From contig MU867062.1 of assembly GCA_033725935.1 (NCBI GenBank), positions 248,001 to 312,000 on the forward strand: DNA of 64,000 nucleotides, in the 5' to 3' direction. The translations under genes and the position numbers were made by a program. The notes beneath the pieces were generated by a model, which was not told the origin of the DNA, searched no databases, and saw nothing but the letters and a program-made list of their open reading frames with translations. The stretch comes from Cladorrhinum sp. PSN259. Its lineage: Eukaryota; Ascomycota; Sordariomycetes; Sordariales; Podosporaceae. Shown piece after piece: positions 1-11,001 of this stretch (position 1 is its first letter; each line of letters starts with the position of its first letter).

Positions 1-807
1 TGTCATCGGCAATGAGACCGAGGCCGCTGCCTACTCCGAATCACACGGTTTGGGCTTGACCGACGTCAAAGAGATCGCTAAGGCTCTTGCAAACCTTCCC
101 AAGGTCAACACTCAGCGCAAGCGTGTTGCCATTATCACTCAGGGCACCGAGCCCACTGTTGTTGCCGTTCAGGGTGAGGATGAGGTTCAGGAGTACCCCG
201 TCCACCCCCTCGCGAAGGAGGAGATCTACGACACCAACGGTGCCGGTGATGCCTTCGCCGGTGGTTTCTGCGCCGGCATTGTTGATGGCCACTCCCTTGC
301 CGACTCCGTTGACAGGGGCCAATGGCTCGCTCGCCTCTCCATTAAGGAGTTGGGTCCTTCGTAAGTATCTCCTGCGTTCCTCTTTTTCGTCTCATCTATT
401 CCGTGCGCCGTGTTACAATGTGCTATATGGACACCAAGCGGCCGCGCATTCGTCGAATACCCGTGTGAAGGCAGTACACCCCATGCATTGAGCTATGAGA
501 TATCATATCCAGCATCATGTCACCGAGCTTAAAACGCATCCGTCATCAGATGTGGTCAGTAGATCAGTCTGTATTTCACAGCCAAAAGTGCAGGGTGTGA
601 CTAGGTTTACATAACTATACGCGGGCATCTCCGTTTCCATCTCTCCCGTCCCCTGTTCTTCCATCACCAACCACCACAAGCCAAAAACCAACCCACCCCC
701 TGATTGCCGTCACCTCAACCCCGAAAACTAGAAAACAGTACATGAGCTAACAAGAGCCCCCCTAAACTAGCTACCCTTTCCCCAAGCAGACCTACTCCAA
801 GCAGTAG
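1..807 (+). CDS. Adenosine kinase, 3' part (5' end outside window)
   Basis: PfkB-family sugar/nucleoside kinase that phosphorylates adenosine to AMP in purine salvage and the methyl cycle. Visible are the C-terminal ~130 residues, including the PfkB signature NGAGDAFAGGF (Asp as catalytic base, Gly-rich anion hole) and the adenosine-kinase tail. Two exons are supported, 1-360 and 771-807. The donor GTAAGT at 361 follows codon LGPS; the acceptor CTAG ends at 770, with branch point GCTAAC near 746. The last exon adds only a short tail, YPFPKQTYSKQ, ending TAG at 805-807, which is the usual fungal ADO1 end. The 410-nt intron is long for this locus. Reading frame is open from base 2, so the gene runs off the left edge. 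Confidence 0.93.
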
Positions 808-1841
808 ATTACGTAAGGTAAATTACGAAGCAGAAGAGATACGAACTCAGCGTCTATGTCTTTTTTCATTTGTTTAATTCGCGTATAAGTCGAAATGGGC
901 GTTATATCTTTTCCGGTGGCATCAAAAAAAGGGTAGAAATGGGGGCGTCGTAGTTTTCAACAACATGGGCATTTTCAAGGATTGTGTGTGGTATTGGCCA
1001 AAAAAGGAGGAGGATTCGTCCATCATCTTCAAGTCGAAATTCAACTTCAATTAGTGATTCCCCCTAAAAACGATGCATCATCTAGAGCAGATTCAAGGAA
1101 TGGAGATATAAGCAGGATGAATGGAGAGAAAGGACGAAAAGGAAAGAAGTCTATGAGAGGATAATAGGCTTAAGATAATATGTAACAAAAGAATATATAT
1201 CTTATCGCTTTCTCATCATCGAATAGACAGCTAGTAAGTCCAAATCGTGTAAAAAATAAATAAATAAAAAATTAAAAAAAGGAAGGACCCAAGCTGTCGT
1301 TGCTGCTTCGTGACCTCTCTTCTGTTCATCTCTCTCTGTTCTCCCTGGTGATTTCTTCATCGCTTTCCTGCCTCTTATATCTCGTCGAAACAATAATGAT
1401 AATTTTGTGCAATGAATGTTGAGGCCAAAAGGCTTTTGGCCAAATTCTGAGCTGGTAAGGTCCTTGCCGATGTGGATTACCTGTTCGGCACCTGAGAGAT
1501 TTTGCTTATTCCCCGAGTAGGTGTCCCCTCCCATCCTCCTGACATTCGGCGATACAGAGCTGTCTAACATGCGCTGGGTTCAAAGAGTATCTATCCATTC
1601 TGGTCTCAAATACGAAACGGAAGAGATTTTTCCGCTTGAAACGTCGAATAAGGTATTGCCGGCTGGATCCTAGAGACAAATCGATCGTTATTCGGCGAAT
1701 ATTTCGTTCTTGTAGCCCTAGTTGAATAAATCTGAATAATCTGGTTTGGATTGAAAAAAAAACCCAAATAGAATCCAGAGGAGGCAAGAGGAACCATGTG
1801 ATCAAGACCTGAAGTCACTGATCTTCTGGAGCATGCTTGTT
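808..1841. other. Intergenic, convergent 3' flanks
   Basis: No supported gene. The stretch lies between the stop codons of the adenosine kinase (+) and the EST1-like gene (-), so it should mainly hold their 3' untranslated regions. Sequence is A/T-rich with runs of A around 1250-1280. Small ORFs here show no recognisable domain. Confidence 0.6.
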
Positions 1842-4800
1842 TCAACGCTTTGGGTATTGCTTTCCATCGATGCCCGATTTGTTGTTCTCCGCTTTCGCCA
1901 TGTAGAGCGGGTTCTGTGCCGGCTCCATACCTCCAACGGGCTTCTGCGCATACGGTTCAAGCCATGCGTTCATAAGGACCTGCTTGTCGTAGCCGTCCGT
2001 CAGGTTGGAGGGGGTGAACTGCTCAGAGGCGTGTCTGCGAAGTGCTGCTGCCTGCATGGCCAAGGGCACGGGACCAAAACCAGGTGGCGCGTTGACAGCA
2101 TTACCGTACGCATTGGTGTAGGCAGCGTGTAGAGGATTGGCTGTCAAGGGCGAGTGCGAAGACACTCGTTGGTGGCTGGTAAATCCCTGAGCTTTTGAAG
2201 GCAGACCCCACGGGCTGTTGACCGGCGGAATGCTCGAGTTTGGAGAGAAAGAAAGTGATGAGAACGGTGATTTAGGGGGAAATCCAGCAGCTGCCGAGGA
2301 CTGGGGAGCACGAGCCTGGCCTGCCTGCCATGTGTTGGCTGAAGGACCCCAGATATCATTTCCTTGCAGCGGGTTGGATGAAGTTCTACCCTGAGCACTC
2401 AGGGTCATACCAGCCTCTGGCCACACCCCATGGTCTCTGGAACCAGAACCTGCCGGTTGATATTGCAAGTTCTGGGCAGTATTGCCGGAATCGGCGGGGC
2501 GGGTTAATGATGAGTTATCCCACACCACCGATCCGACGGTGTCATCAGAGTTCCCAACAGGAGCTGGCGTATAGAAATAGTTCCACGGAAGTGTTGGGAA
2601 TGCTCTGCCGGTTGCCGAGCCCGGACCTGGGCTCGTCGAAGATGAACCGAAAACATTCTGTACAGTGGTTGAGCCCATACCATAAGACGTCCCATCCTGA
2701 GGAGCAGGCCGCGTAGGAGTCTCGGGTTTCTTTCCCAGTCCCGTCTCTGAATCGTCAACCAGAATGTCGTTAAGGATCTGATATATATGACTCTCGATCG
2801 GGAATTCGGAGACCGGAGCTGCTTGAGTTACGCGGGACGTAGCCATGTTAAGTTGTGTGTTGCTGGGGGCTTTTTTGGCAACATGGCTGGACTTCCGCAG
2901 ACGCGGGCCGTAAAATTCCTGGTCCTCTGAAAGTTCATTAGACTCAACGGGACTAGGGGGCGTTGCTATTCTTGCAGGTGCAGGTGCAGGTGCGGATGCG
3001 GGTGCGGGCGCCTTTGCTAGTGCTGGTGTAGCAACAGTTACATGTACCTCTGACTGTCTTGTCTCTCCGGTAGCTGGGTTGGCAGGAACCGAATGCTGGA
3101 CAGCCTGACCTTTGGGGGTCGGTCCAGGCTTCCCGCCCGGGAGATACACAATAGTTGTGTGCTCCTGTGATCCCTTAATGTTCTTGGATGTGTCGAATGG
3201 GAACTCCGAATCCGGGGCCGCTAAGTCTATGGCACACAGTGCAACGTCTAGAGCTCGTGTGAATGTGACATCATCTTGAGATTGGGCTGCATCAGGAAGC
3301 TCTTCCCGACGAGGCTTTGGCTTCTTCTTGAAGGCATCATAGTACAGCTGGCATCCGTTATGAAGGTGGGTGCCGTTGAGACACTGGATACCGAGGGTCA
3401 GCTCATCTTCGGGAAAGCGCCAGCCAACAGCTGTGCCGAGATTCGAAGAGCTTCCAAGCAGCTCGAAAAGAAGGCTGAGGGTAGTGCTTAGCAGAGTGCA
3501 CATGCTTCCGAACGTCGGTTCCAGATATGGCTGGTACTTAACCAGCTCCGAGTTATAGGAGCACAACCAAGCCATGTAAACTCGCAAGAGAGGTAAAATG
3601 CGCTCAAAAACAGCACTGAACTTCCCTTCAGGCTTGTACTGCTCAGTAGATGGAGCAGAGTTGCTGACGGGCGCGGGTGTACGCTGGATGAGATCTGTGA
3701 TCTCGTCCTTCAGAAGCCGGCAAATGGTGTGGATTGTCCGAATGTTTGCCAGCAGGATATACTGGCAAGAGCGCGACTGCTCCTCGGTCCATTTTGCTAT
3801 TCACGGTTAGTACCCTCACACAGGTGCTTAACATCGCTGCTAACTCACATTGAATCTTCTGGAGCCCAACGACATAAGCAGTAATATTAATCAAAACAAT
3901 CTTGAGCAAGTCGGTGTCGGAGTCAAGATGATTTCCCGACTTCATGGCCACCGCGAGGTGATGGTCTACCTCGTTCTCGAGCTCCTTACGCTCGTTGAAC
4001 TCTTTGCCTTGGTAATAGTGGGCATGAAGTTTCACAAACCAGATTACCAGCGCACGCTTGGTACCCCAGTTCTTTAGCTTCTGAAGTTTTTGGAACTGGT
4101 GCTCGAGATTCGCCGAAGCATTGGGATGTGGTTTGTCACAAGCCATCGCACGGTAGAAGTGGTACACCACCTGAAGTTGATCATTCATCTCCCCATAGAT
4201 GACTGCGGACTGATGGTGGCCAAATCCGGATTCGGGCATTAGATCGTTGGCCAGAGAGTAGTACGTCAAAGCTGTGTCCCAATTGCGATCCTTGGTGCGT
4301 TGGAGGGTGCGATACCTCGCGAGGTCTCCAAGGTAGATAAGTGTCTTGTGACACATATCCCTCACGATGGGGTCAACCTGTTGCGTTACTGCATCAACCT
4401 TGTCCTCGTCTGGTATCGTCATCTCGATCTCAGCCATGCGCGCGATGCGTTTAAGATCCTTGACGCTGTCACCGTAGCGGGCGCATACCCTCTGCATCCA
4501 GCCCTTGTAGAAGTACTGCGCGGTCTTCAGATATTGTTGGGCGTAAAGTTTGTCCAGACGCTTCCTGGTTGCAGTTTGTTTGGGGTCTGCTAGTTTGCCG
4601 AAAACCTTTCGATAAGTCCTGGTAATTTGGCAGTGGGCCAACCAGAGGTTGTCGTCGACCTTCTTCTCATGGGCGAATCGAATGTCGCTCCAAATTATTT
4701 CGATACAAGCGAGACGATAGCTGATATACATGGTCAGCCTCATGGTTATTTTGGGGATTCTATCATTCTAAGAGGATTGACTCACTTTTCCATCAGCTTC

Positions 4801-5049
4801 TCTATTTTCTCGAAGCGAGCCACCTCGTTAGCACCTTGCCCTCCCTTCTGGATGGCCTCGATTTCTTTATTGATCAGGGTCCGCAGTTTTTGTGCCTGCC
4901 TGCAAAGATAGAGTTAGCCATCCAGGATCCGCAAACAGGTGATATTTTTCAGTATCATCTTCTCACTTCCACATTTCTTCGACGGGAGGCATCTGGTTGA
5001 CAGTTGCCGCATCGCCGGCGGGGGCGCTCGCTGTGGCCTGCGAAGCCAT
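1842..5049 (-). CDS. EST1/SMG7-like TPR protein (telomerase-associated / nonsense-mediated decay)
   Basis: Predicted 1007-residue protein from four exons: 5049-4967, 4899-4786, 4720-3849 and 3796-1842. All junctions are GT-AG and keep frame. After a short N-terminal helix (to about residue 65) come the EST1 14-3-3/TPR-like region (about 66-200: block YRLACIEIIWSDIR, then YRKVFGKLADPKQT and YLKTAQYFYKGW) and the EST1 RNA/DNA-binding domain (about 200-480: DLARYR, WDTALTYYSLANDLMPESGFGHHQSAVI). The C-terminal half is disordered, with an Ala-Pro repeat and Ser/Pro-rich stretches. It ends with a conserved-looking PPGFGPVP motif near residue 927. There is no C-terminal PIN domain, so it fits EBS1/SMG7/EST1 better than SMG6. 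The ATG at 5049 was chosen because it gives a short exon in frame with the EST1 core. Telomere versus NMD role cannot be decided from sequence. Confidence 0.88.
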
Positions 5050-5889
5050 GATTTCCGTGGTCAATTGCGAGATGCAAAAATGCCGAGTGCAACAGACTGC
5101 AGCTCACTTGGCGCAGGTAGAGGTGAGTCACTGGCAAAGGTCTACCTGCTCGTTCAAGTCACCGCTTCTAGACAACTCCAAAACAACGGGCCAGTTGGAA
5201 AAGTTTTGCGCCGATGGAGGCGTTTGGGTATTTGATGGAGCGTTGCTCACGGGCGAGACTCATAGATGATGGTCTGCGATGAAGCGCGGTCCTGCTCGCA
5301 ATCCATAACTTGTGGGCGAAGAGCTCTTCTCAGCGGGTCTGGGAGGAGGGGTGCTGCGGCTTGCGGCTGGCAGATTTATAGCGGATATCGAGCACATTGG
5401 GAGGAAAAGTGCTAGAAGAAGGTCGATGGTCGTGTGGCGGTCCCAACCAGGACCCCGTTGCAGGTGCCAAAATGATTATGCGATCAGAGTTGGCCTGGGA
5501 AACGCAAAATATGTTGAGGAAAAAGAAGGGATTCGCAGCGGCCTTCCGTATTATTTCCTGCCGCGATTTGATGTTGGATGAGCAAAAGAAGACCCCGGCC
5601 CCTCATGAAATTGGCAGCAAGCGGTTCAAGCCAGCCAATCAGCGCAGCGCGACAAGCCAGAAGTGGGTGATCGATCCACGTTCTGTTCATCCCACCACGC
5701 CTACCAGGCGTGCCTACCCGACCCCCACTTAATTTACCTTTCGACTTCCTCTTGGCACCGGAGCTTGCAAAATTCCAGCACTTGTGTTCTCGAAATTGGC
5801 CATTGCCATCTGTGCTATTAAGGAAAACATCACAAAAGCTGAAAGTTGCAAGTCATCCCCATCATTATCAGCAGCAGCAACAAGCAGCC
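5050..5889. promoter_or_regulatory. Divergent intergenic region (EST1-like / ZNF511-like)
   Basis: An 840-bp stretch separates the start codons of two genes transcribed away from each other, so it must hold both promoters and 5' leaders. Short ORFs are present but none has a recognisable domain. The CAG-rich end just before 5890 looks like the 5' leader of the zinc-finger gene. No specific factor site is claimed. Confidence 0.5.
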
Positions 5890-6804
5890 ATGAAGCGCTC
5901 ACGCTCACCCGATGAGCTTCAGTCAGATTCATCTAAGGATCAAGATCTCATCTTGTCCCACAGCAATGATGAGCTGCAGAGAGTGAACAATAGGAGCAGT
6001 GAGACTCCCTCTGCCAAAATCACCGAGTTGGACCCATCATCCAGCGACAACAATAGCAACTTCGAGATGCGCTGCTCGCTCCCGCCACACAAGGAGCCGC
6101 TGGTGTTCTCGTTGTACAATGAATACGAAGCTCACTACCGTAACCACCACACAAACCGGTGTGTCGAATGCCGCAAGAACTTTCCGTCTGCCCACCTCCT
6201 TAGCCTGCACATTGAGGAAACTCACGATTCGTTCAACGCAGTCAAGCGAGAAAGAGGAGACCGGACAGTGAGTATTGTTCATTCCTTTTTATACTCTCCC
6301 CTCTGACTCATTGCCTCCAAATAGTATGCATGCTTTGTGGAAGGGTGCGACAAGGTGTGTCACAACCCTCAGAAGCGCAAGATGCACCTCATTGCCAAGC
6401 ATATGTATCCAAAGAACTTCTTCTTCGGTGTAACACGCGACGGCATCGATGGGCGGCAATCATTGTTGCTAGAAGGGACTGGCTCTAGCCGTAGGAGGTT
6501 GAGTGCTGCGTCATCATCGAGAAAAGCAACAGCGCTTGCACCAGCATCAGAAAAAAGAGCCGCAAAGGAGGTCCGGGAACGGAGCCCTACTACAGTAACA
6601 TTAGAGAACTCTCCCGACGATAAAGGTGCTAATTCCACAGATAACCGCCCGCCTGCAGCCGCAGATCCTGTCTGGAAAGACTTCCCGGAGCAAAAGCCAG
6701 ACGAAGAGATGGAAGATCTCTCTGCGTCAATATCGAAACTCCAGTTTGTACCCAGGAGTATCCGGTTCGGCCGTGGCGGCAAGAGCGGCTTTGCCAAGCG
6801 GTAA
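5890..6804 (+). CDS. C2H2 zinc-finger protein of the ZNF511 type
   Basis: Predicted 285-residue protein from exons 5890-6267 and 6325-6804; the 57-nt intron has donor GTGAGT and acceptor AATAG. Two zinc fingers straddle the splice junction. Finger 1 uses C91, C94, H107 and H112, with the block SAHLLSLHIEETHD. Finger 2 uses C129, C134, H147 and H152, followed by the block YPKNFFFGVTRDGIDGR. The paired fingers, the HxEExHD spacing and the YP-x-FxF block match animal ZNF511 and its fungal relatives. The N-terminus is Ser/Asp-rich and the C-terminus basic (RFGRGGKSGFAKR), both probably disordered. The ATG at 5890 starts MKRSRSPDE and lies just after a CAG-rich leader. The molecular role of this family is poorly known; nuclear location is inferred. 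Confidence 0.87.
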
Positions 6805-7149
6805 AGTTTGATATGCTGCCTTGCTGGTCGAAGGTGCTTGGTGCATGACGGTGAGGTCTGACTTGCTTGCATGTTCAAGCACAAATAAAAAGGGTATGCC
6901 TTTTACGCCGTAGACTTTATCTTCTCAGCCCGTAATTTTCTGAATTGCTTATACTATAATATAAACTTACTCTGCCTCAAAGCCAACTACATGTCACAGC
7001 TTCATCAATGTCTCCCGCATACAGCGAAACAAACTATAAATGGAAGGGGGATGAGACCGGGTGCTATACAGTACAATATAATATTATGCCTTTCATGTCC
7101 ATGAAAGATCGTGGATGCAGGAGTTTCTTGATAAAGAATCACGCTTCCA

Positions 7150-7445
7150 ATATAATCTAATGCTTGAACGTTTGTTAGCGTGGTACACGCCCCATTTACA
7201 CTTGCCTATGCCTATTTCACTTGTTTATACGCCTGTTCAGCTTCTGTCAATGCACTCATGAATCCTTTCTACGCATATTAGATATCCCGACCTGCATAGG
7301 TAATTCCTTACGTACCATCTTCTAATTGACGAATTTCTAACATCTTACGGTTTGTATTTCTAATTGGCGTCCATATCGTGTTTCTCTCATTGGTTTTATG
7401 AGGCATGTACCAAGTTAACAAACGTTCAAGCATTAGATTGTACTT
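7150..7445. repeat. Imperfect inverted repeat, about 42-bp arms
   Basis: The plus strand near 7153-7194 and the reverse complement of about 7399-7440 share a 24-base identical core (AATCTAATGCTTGAACGTTT plus GTTA). Beyond it the arms continue as TGGTACAyGCCyCAT with a few mismatches, some of them C/T. The spacer is about 205 bp. It lies directly downstream of a tRNA gene, a common landing site for retroelements, but no transposase, reverse transcriptase or LTR was found. It may be a decayed element or a hairpin-forming sequence. Confidence 0.7.
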
Positions 7446-7590
7446 TCTGGTATCAGAAGACGAAGACTGTTTGATTAAAACACTCCCCACTCTCCCGCCT
7501 AGGGAGAAAAAAAACCAGTCGACGCTCCTATCACCCCGAAAATTGAAATACGCACAGAGATATTCAACTGGAATAAAATTATGATAAACT

Positions 7591-7595
7591 AAAAA
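7591..7595 (-). terminator. Pol III terminator of tRNA-Gln
   Basis: Five consecutive T residues on the minus strand begin three bases past the discriminator base of the tRNA, the usual RNA polymerase III stop signal. Confidence 0.7.
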
Positions 7596-7598
7596 TTG

Positions 7599-7670
7599 AG
7601 GTCCTACCCGGACTCGAACCGGGGTTGCCGGAATCAGAATCCGGAGTGATAACCGCTACACTATAGAACC
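7599..7670 (-). tRNA. tRNA-Gln, anticodon CUG
   Basis: A 72-nt cloverleaf folds by eye. Acceptor arm GGTTCTA pairs with TAGGACC with one G-T pair; D arm GTG...CAC; anticodon stem CCGGA/TCCGG with loop TTCTGAT gives anticodon CTG. The T arm contains GGTTCGAGTCC. Discriminator base is T (U), as in other eukaryotic tRNA-Gln. There is no intron. CCA is not encoded. Confidence 0.95.
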
Positions 7671-8694
7671 TTGAAATGTGGCAGTTATTTGCTAAAATCA
7701 GTAAAGTGCATCTTAATCTAAAATTCGGCAACCGAATCGAAGCAGTCCACAAATAAAGAAGGATATTTGTGGGGAATGAGTGTATATGAGAGATGTTTTT
7801 CTTAGCTTACAGTTTCAAACCCTTCATGATGAGTGTAATTAGGTAGGTTCGTAGCAAAACAATAGAAACAACATTATGTGCATTACAAGTAATTGCCAGG
7901 AGTTTCACGGGTGGGTTTGGAAGATCAAATCTACAAAGTGCCCATAAGACAATTGCGAATACAAGATTGCCATTAGTGAATTTCTGAAGGAACATATAAA
8001 CACCCAGATGTCTCTGTTCTCTTTCCTACTACTTCAACTTAGTGGTCTTGACCAACACAGTCTTGATACCAGACAACTCTCCCTAGTGCGTCGACTTTGT
8101 AGGGCGCCGAGGAATCGGTGTTGCCGGAAAACTGTCTCTTTGGGTCATTTTTGGAATCCTCAGGGACATTGAAGTTGCAGAACAAGGCGTGTGGACTTCG
8201 AAGCCTCTGAGCAAGTGGCAGAATTCTTTAACCTGTTAGCTGTTGCTTGACCGAACCACGTGACCTCACCGAACCCCACCTCTCCCGCATGCCAGACCCA
8301 TGATCCATCGAGGTTCAGCACCTTGCAGGACCCACATAAGCTCTTGCATGCGACCAAGCTGTCATCACTTTGACTTCAGCCATGGATTGAAGAAGCATAT
8401 CACCAATCGGAGATACTGCGTACAAATACACACAATCCGACAAGAGCCTTGCAGCTCGCATCTTATTTTTGGGTTACATCGGCTACTCCTGCTCAAAAGG
8501 TAATGCGAGGTGGCAGTTCTCTACATGTACACGCACCCAAAGATCCACACCACCGGATGCACCCCTGTCGAGTTCAATCAAACTAAACCCCTGCCCCAGC
8601 AGCGCTCACGACTACGCCCAACTGGCACAGCGGCGAGACGGTTCTCTCATAAATGGTCACGCTCTGCTCCCTCTGGCTCCTAGCAACTTCATCA
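7671..8694. other. Intergenic: tRNA 5' flank and promoter of the reductase gene
   Basis: No supported gene. A 62-codon minus-strand ORF at 7807-7995 is hydrophobic but matches nothing recognised. The right half should contain the promoter and leader of the ketodihydrosphingosine reductase; a CACGTG E-box core lies at 8257-8262. An alternative in-frame upstream ATG for the reductase is at 8653. Confidence 0.45.
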
Positions 8695-9818
8695 ATGGAT
8701 ATAATTCGACAACTAGGGATTTCAATTCCTGTCGCCGGAGGAGCACTTGCAGCAATCATCGCCATAATCGCCAGCATGGGTCTGTTTGGAGGCAAGAACC
8801 ATTTCCCCGTTGAGGGCAAGGTCAGTGGCATCACCCCTTGATCTTTGCTTTCCACACGCCACTCACTCACACTTCTTCCTAGACGGTTCTCATCACTGGT
8901 GGTTCTGAGGGGATGGGTCGTGCCGCTGCTCTCCAGCTTTCAGCCAAAGGCGCCAACATCATCCTTGTCTCACGCAATGTCGGCAGACTCGAGGAAGCCC
9001 TCGCAGACGTCAAAGCGGTTGCCAAACATCCTTCCACCCAGCGCTTTACTTACATCTCTGCCGATGTATCAAAGCACGACTACGCAGCAAGCGTGGTCGC
9101 CGAAGCCATTGCCTGGAACTCTGGCAACGCCCCAGACATTGTCTGGTGCATCGCCGGCATGTCAACCCCTATGTTGTGGACCGAAGACGATTCCATGGTT
9201 GCCGCTCGCCGCAACATGGACGTCAACTATTTCGGGTCGGCCGAGATGTCCCGTGCCATCTTGAGGGAATGGCTAAGTCCTGAGAACAGCACCTCGCCCC
9301 AGGCGGAACCCAAGCACCTCGTGTTTACTGCTTCCGTGCTGGCGCTCTTTACCATCGTTGGGTACGGACCTTACTCGCCTACCAAGTATGCTTTGAGAGG
9401 GTTGGCGGATACTTTGGTAATGGAGATGAATATGTATCCCGATAACCCCGTCAAAATTCACATCGTGTATCCCGCCACGATTGTGAGCGCAGGTCTCGAC
9501 AAAGAAAATCAGACCAAGCATGATATCACGTTGGAGCTGGAGAAGGAGGAGCCGCCTGAGGCTCCCGAGACTGTCGCCAGCCGGTCGATTGCCGGGCTGG
9601 AAAAGGGAGAGTACAATGTTGCTGTTTCGTTATTGGGCAAACTGATGCTGTCCGGTGCCCAGGGTGGGAGCCCAAGAAATAATTGGGTGTTTGACACGCT
9701 CCTCGGCTGGATAGTGCCGATTGTTTACTTCTTTGTTCTTAGGATGCTGAATGGGTCGGTTCGGGGATGGGCAAAGGCAAATGGCCATCCGATGTTGGCG
9801 AAGAAGAAGTCTAATTGA
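8695..9818 (+). CDS. 3-ketodihydrosphingosine reductase (TSC10/KSR1 type SDR)
   Basis: NADPH-dependent short-chain dehydrogenase of the ER that reduces 3-ketodihydrosphingosine to dihydrosphingosine, the second step of sphingolipid synthesis. Exons are 8695-8820 and 8883-9818 (353 residues); the 62-nt intron has donor GTCAGT and acceptor CCTAG. Visible features are an N-terminal hydrophobic anchor (VAGGALAAIIAIIASMGLF), the cofactor motif TGGSEGMG at residues 47-54, the segment CIAGMSTP, the catalytic YxxxK as Y206 and K210 (GPYSPTKYALRG), and a C-terminal hydrophobic segment (TLLGWIVPIVYFFVL). The SDR family spacing and the RNNWVFDTLLGW block favour KDS reductase over other SDRs. ATG 8695 (MDIIRQ) matches the usual family N-terminus; ATG 8653 is in frame and would add 14 residues. 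Confidence 0.92.
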
Positions 9819-9993
9819 GAGAAACCAGCAGGGCGCTCGGTATCAACAGAGCCAGTTGTGAGAGTAAGAGATGCAGACTCCACCATGTCCATGACAGATA
9901 AGATTTAATAGAAAACAACATGATTTTAATTCCAAAAATAATCTCAAAGAAGGGGTATAATTCGAAATATTCCTTCCATACGAAAGCATGCAA

Positions 9994-11001
9994 CTAAACA
10001 TGGTAAACAACCCACCCAGCCTCAGGCTGGACCGTATCTCCTCTCACCCTCACACCCACTGACCCTCCAACCATTTCCATCACCTCCCTTCCCACCCCTA
10101 CCCTTACTTTGACGAACCCCATCGGTATTTCCCCCCTAGCTAACCCATCCTCCCACCCCCCTCCTATCCTTCGTCCTTCCTCATCCCACCAGCAAAACGC
10201 CTTGACTATCCATCCATTATACCTCTCCCTCCCACTGCCGTTACTTTTCTCTCCGTCGACAACAACCCTTCCCCAGAAGTTCCTCGCTTCTCTGCCTTGA
10301 GGGTTCGCGAAACTTTGTATAAAGCCCCACAAACATTGTGAGAGACCGTAATCATACCACTCTTTTACTTCTTTTCCTAGTCTCCCAGCGCCAAAGTACT
10401 CTGCGCATCTGTACTGTATATCATGCCAATCTTCTAGGGTTCCGAGTAAAGTTACGGACGGTATCCCGCACCGCGTTCCCTGCGAGAGAGTCAAGTACTT
10501 AGTTGCTGTCCCTAGTAATACTATGGAAGCAACGGTCAGGTCTGTGGGCGTTGTTGTTGAGAATGATGGGAGAAAGTCGAGAAGGTGGGGCGGCAATGGT
10601 AAGGTATCGAGGGACGAGATTTGTAAAGCTGCTGAGGCGCTGGGTTTAGGAAGGCAGAAGCTCAATTGTGTTAGGATGGCGAGCCATATGTCGTCTGGAC
10701 GGAGGATTAAGTTGTGGTGGTTGTTGTATGCTTCGACGACGGAGTGGACGAGGCCGTTTTTGGAGGAGTAGAGGGTCGATGTGTGGTTGAGGTTGTTGAA
10801 GGAGGAGGTTTGGATTTGTTTAGGTGGGTTCCTGTTTTCAGAGCGGGAAGAGGAAGAGACTCTACGGCCGTAGCCTGGAGAAGAGGTTTCATGGGCCGTT
10901 ATGCTGGAGAGCAGGAGTTGAGATGATGTGGCTCTGGTGTAGGTGGATGAGAGACGGGCTTGTTCAGGAGGGTTGGAGGAGGGGAACACTGTGGATGGCA
11001 T
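9994..11001 (-). CDS. DUF4419 domain protein
   Basis: Intronless ORF of 335 residues. DUF4419 hallmarks are visible: NGLVHSVVEAYNNHHNLILRPDDIWLAIL near residue 83, FSTTTPTDLTVAS, CGIPSVTLLGTLEDWHDI, and a late FWGRVV...GWIVKAFCWW block. The segment between the DDIWLAILTQLSF block and FSTTT is about 25 residues, shorter than in most DUF4419 proteins I know, where a conserved stretch lies. Function of the family is unknown. The ATG at 11001 gives a Ser/Thr-rich N-terminus of about 75 residues, probably disordered. It is convergent with the reductase gene, with only 175 bp between the stop codons. Confidence 0.82.
   Translation of the reverse strand: MPSTVFPSSNPPEQARLSSTYTRATSSQLLLSSITAHETSSPGYGRRVSSSSRSENRNPPKQIQTSSFNNLNHTSTLYSSKNGLVHSVVEAYNNHHNLILRPDDIWLAILTQLSFCLPKPSASAALQISSLDTLPLPPHLLDFLPSFSTTTPTDLTVASIVLLGTATKYLTLSQGTRCGIPSVTLLGTLEDWHDIQYRCAEYFGAGRLGKEVKEWYDYGLSQCLWGFIQSFANPQGREARNFWGRVVVDGEKSNGSGRERYNGWIVKAFCWWDEEGRRIGGGWEDGLARGEIPMGFVKVRVGVGREVMEMVGGSVGVRVRGDTVQPEAGWVVYHV

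Larger units (their letters stand above)
6805..7598. other. Intergenic with an inverted repeat, downstream of tRNA-Gln
   Basis: No supported protein gene. The stretch contains the 3' flank of the ZNF511-like gene, a small palindrome (TTTCATG-TC-CATGAAA near 7090-7105) and the inverted repeat described separately. A 60-codon minus-strand ORF inside the repeat has no recognisable domain. Confidence 0.5.

Noticed and set aside
7807..7995. Small hydrophobic minus-strand ORF considered as a retroelement remnant
   Set aside because: No reverse transcriptase, integrase or protease motif could be identified.
8653..8694. Earlier in-frame ATG of the ketodihydrosphingosine reductase as start
   Set aside because: The extra 14 residues are not typical of the family N-terminus; kept only as an alternative.
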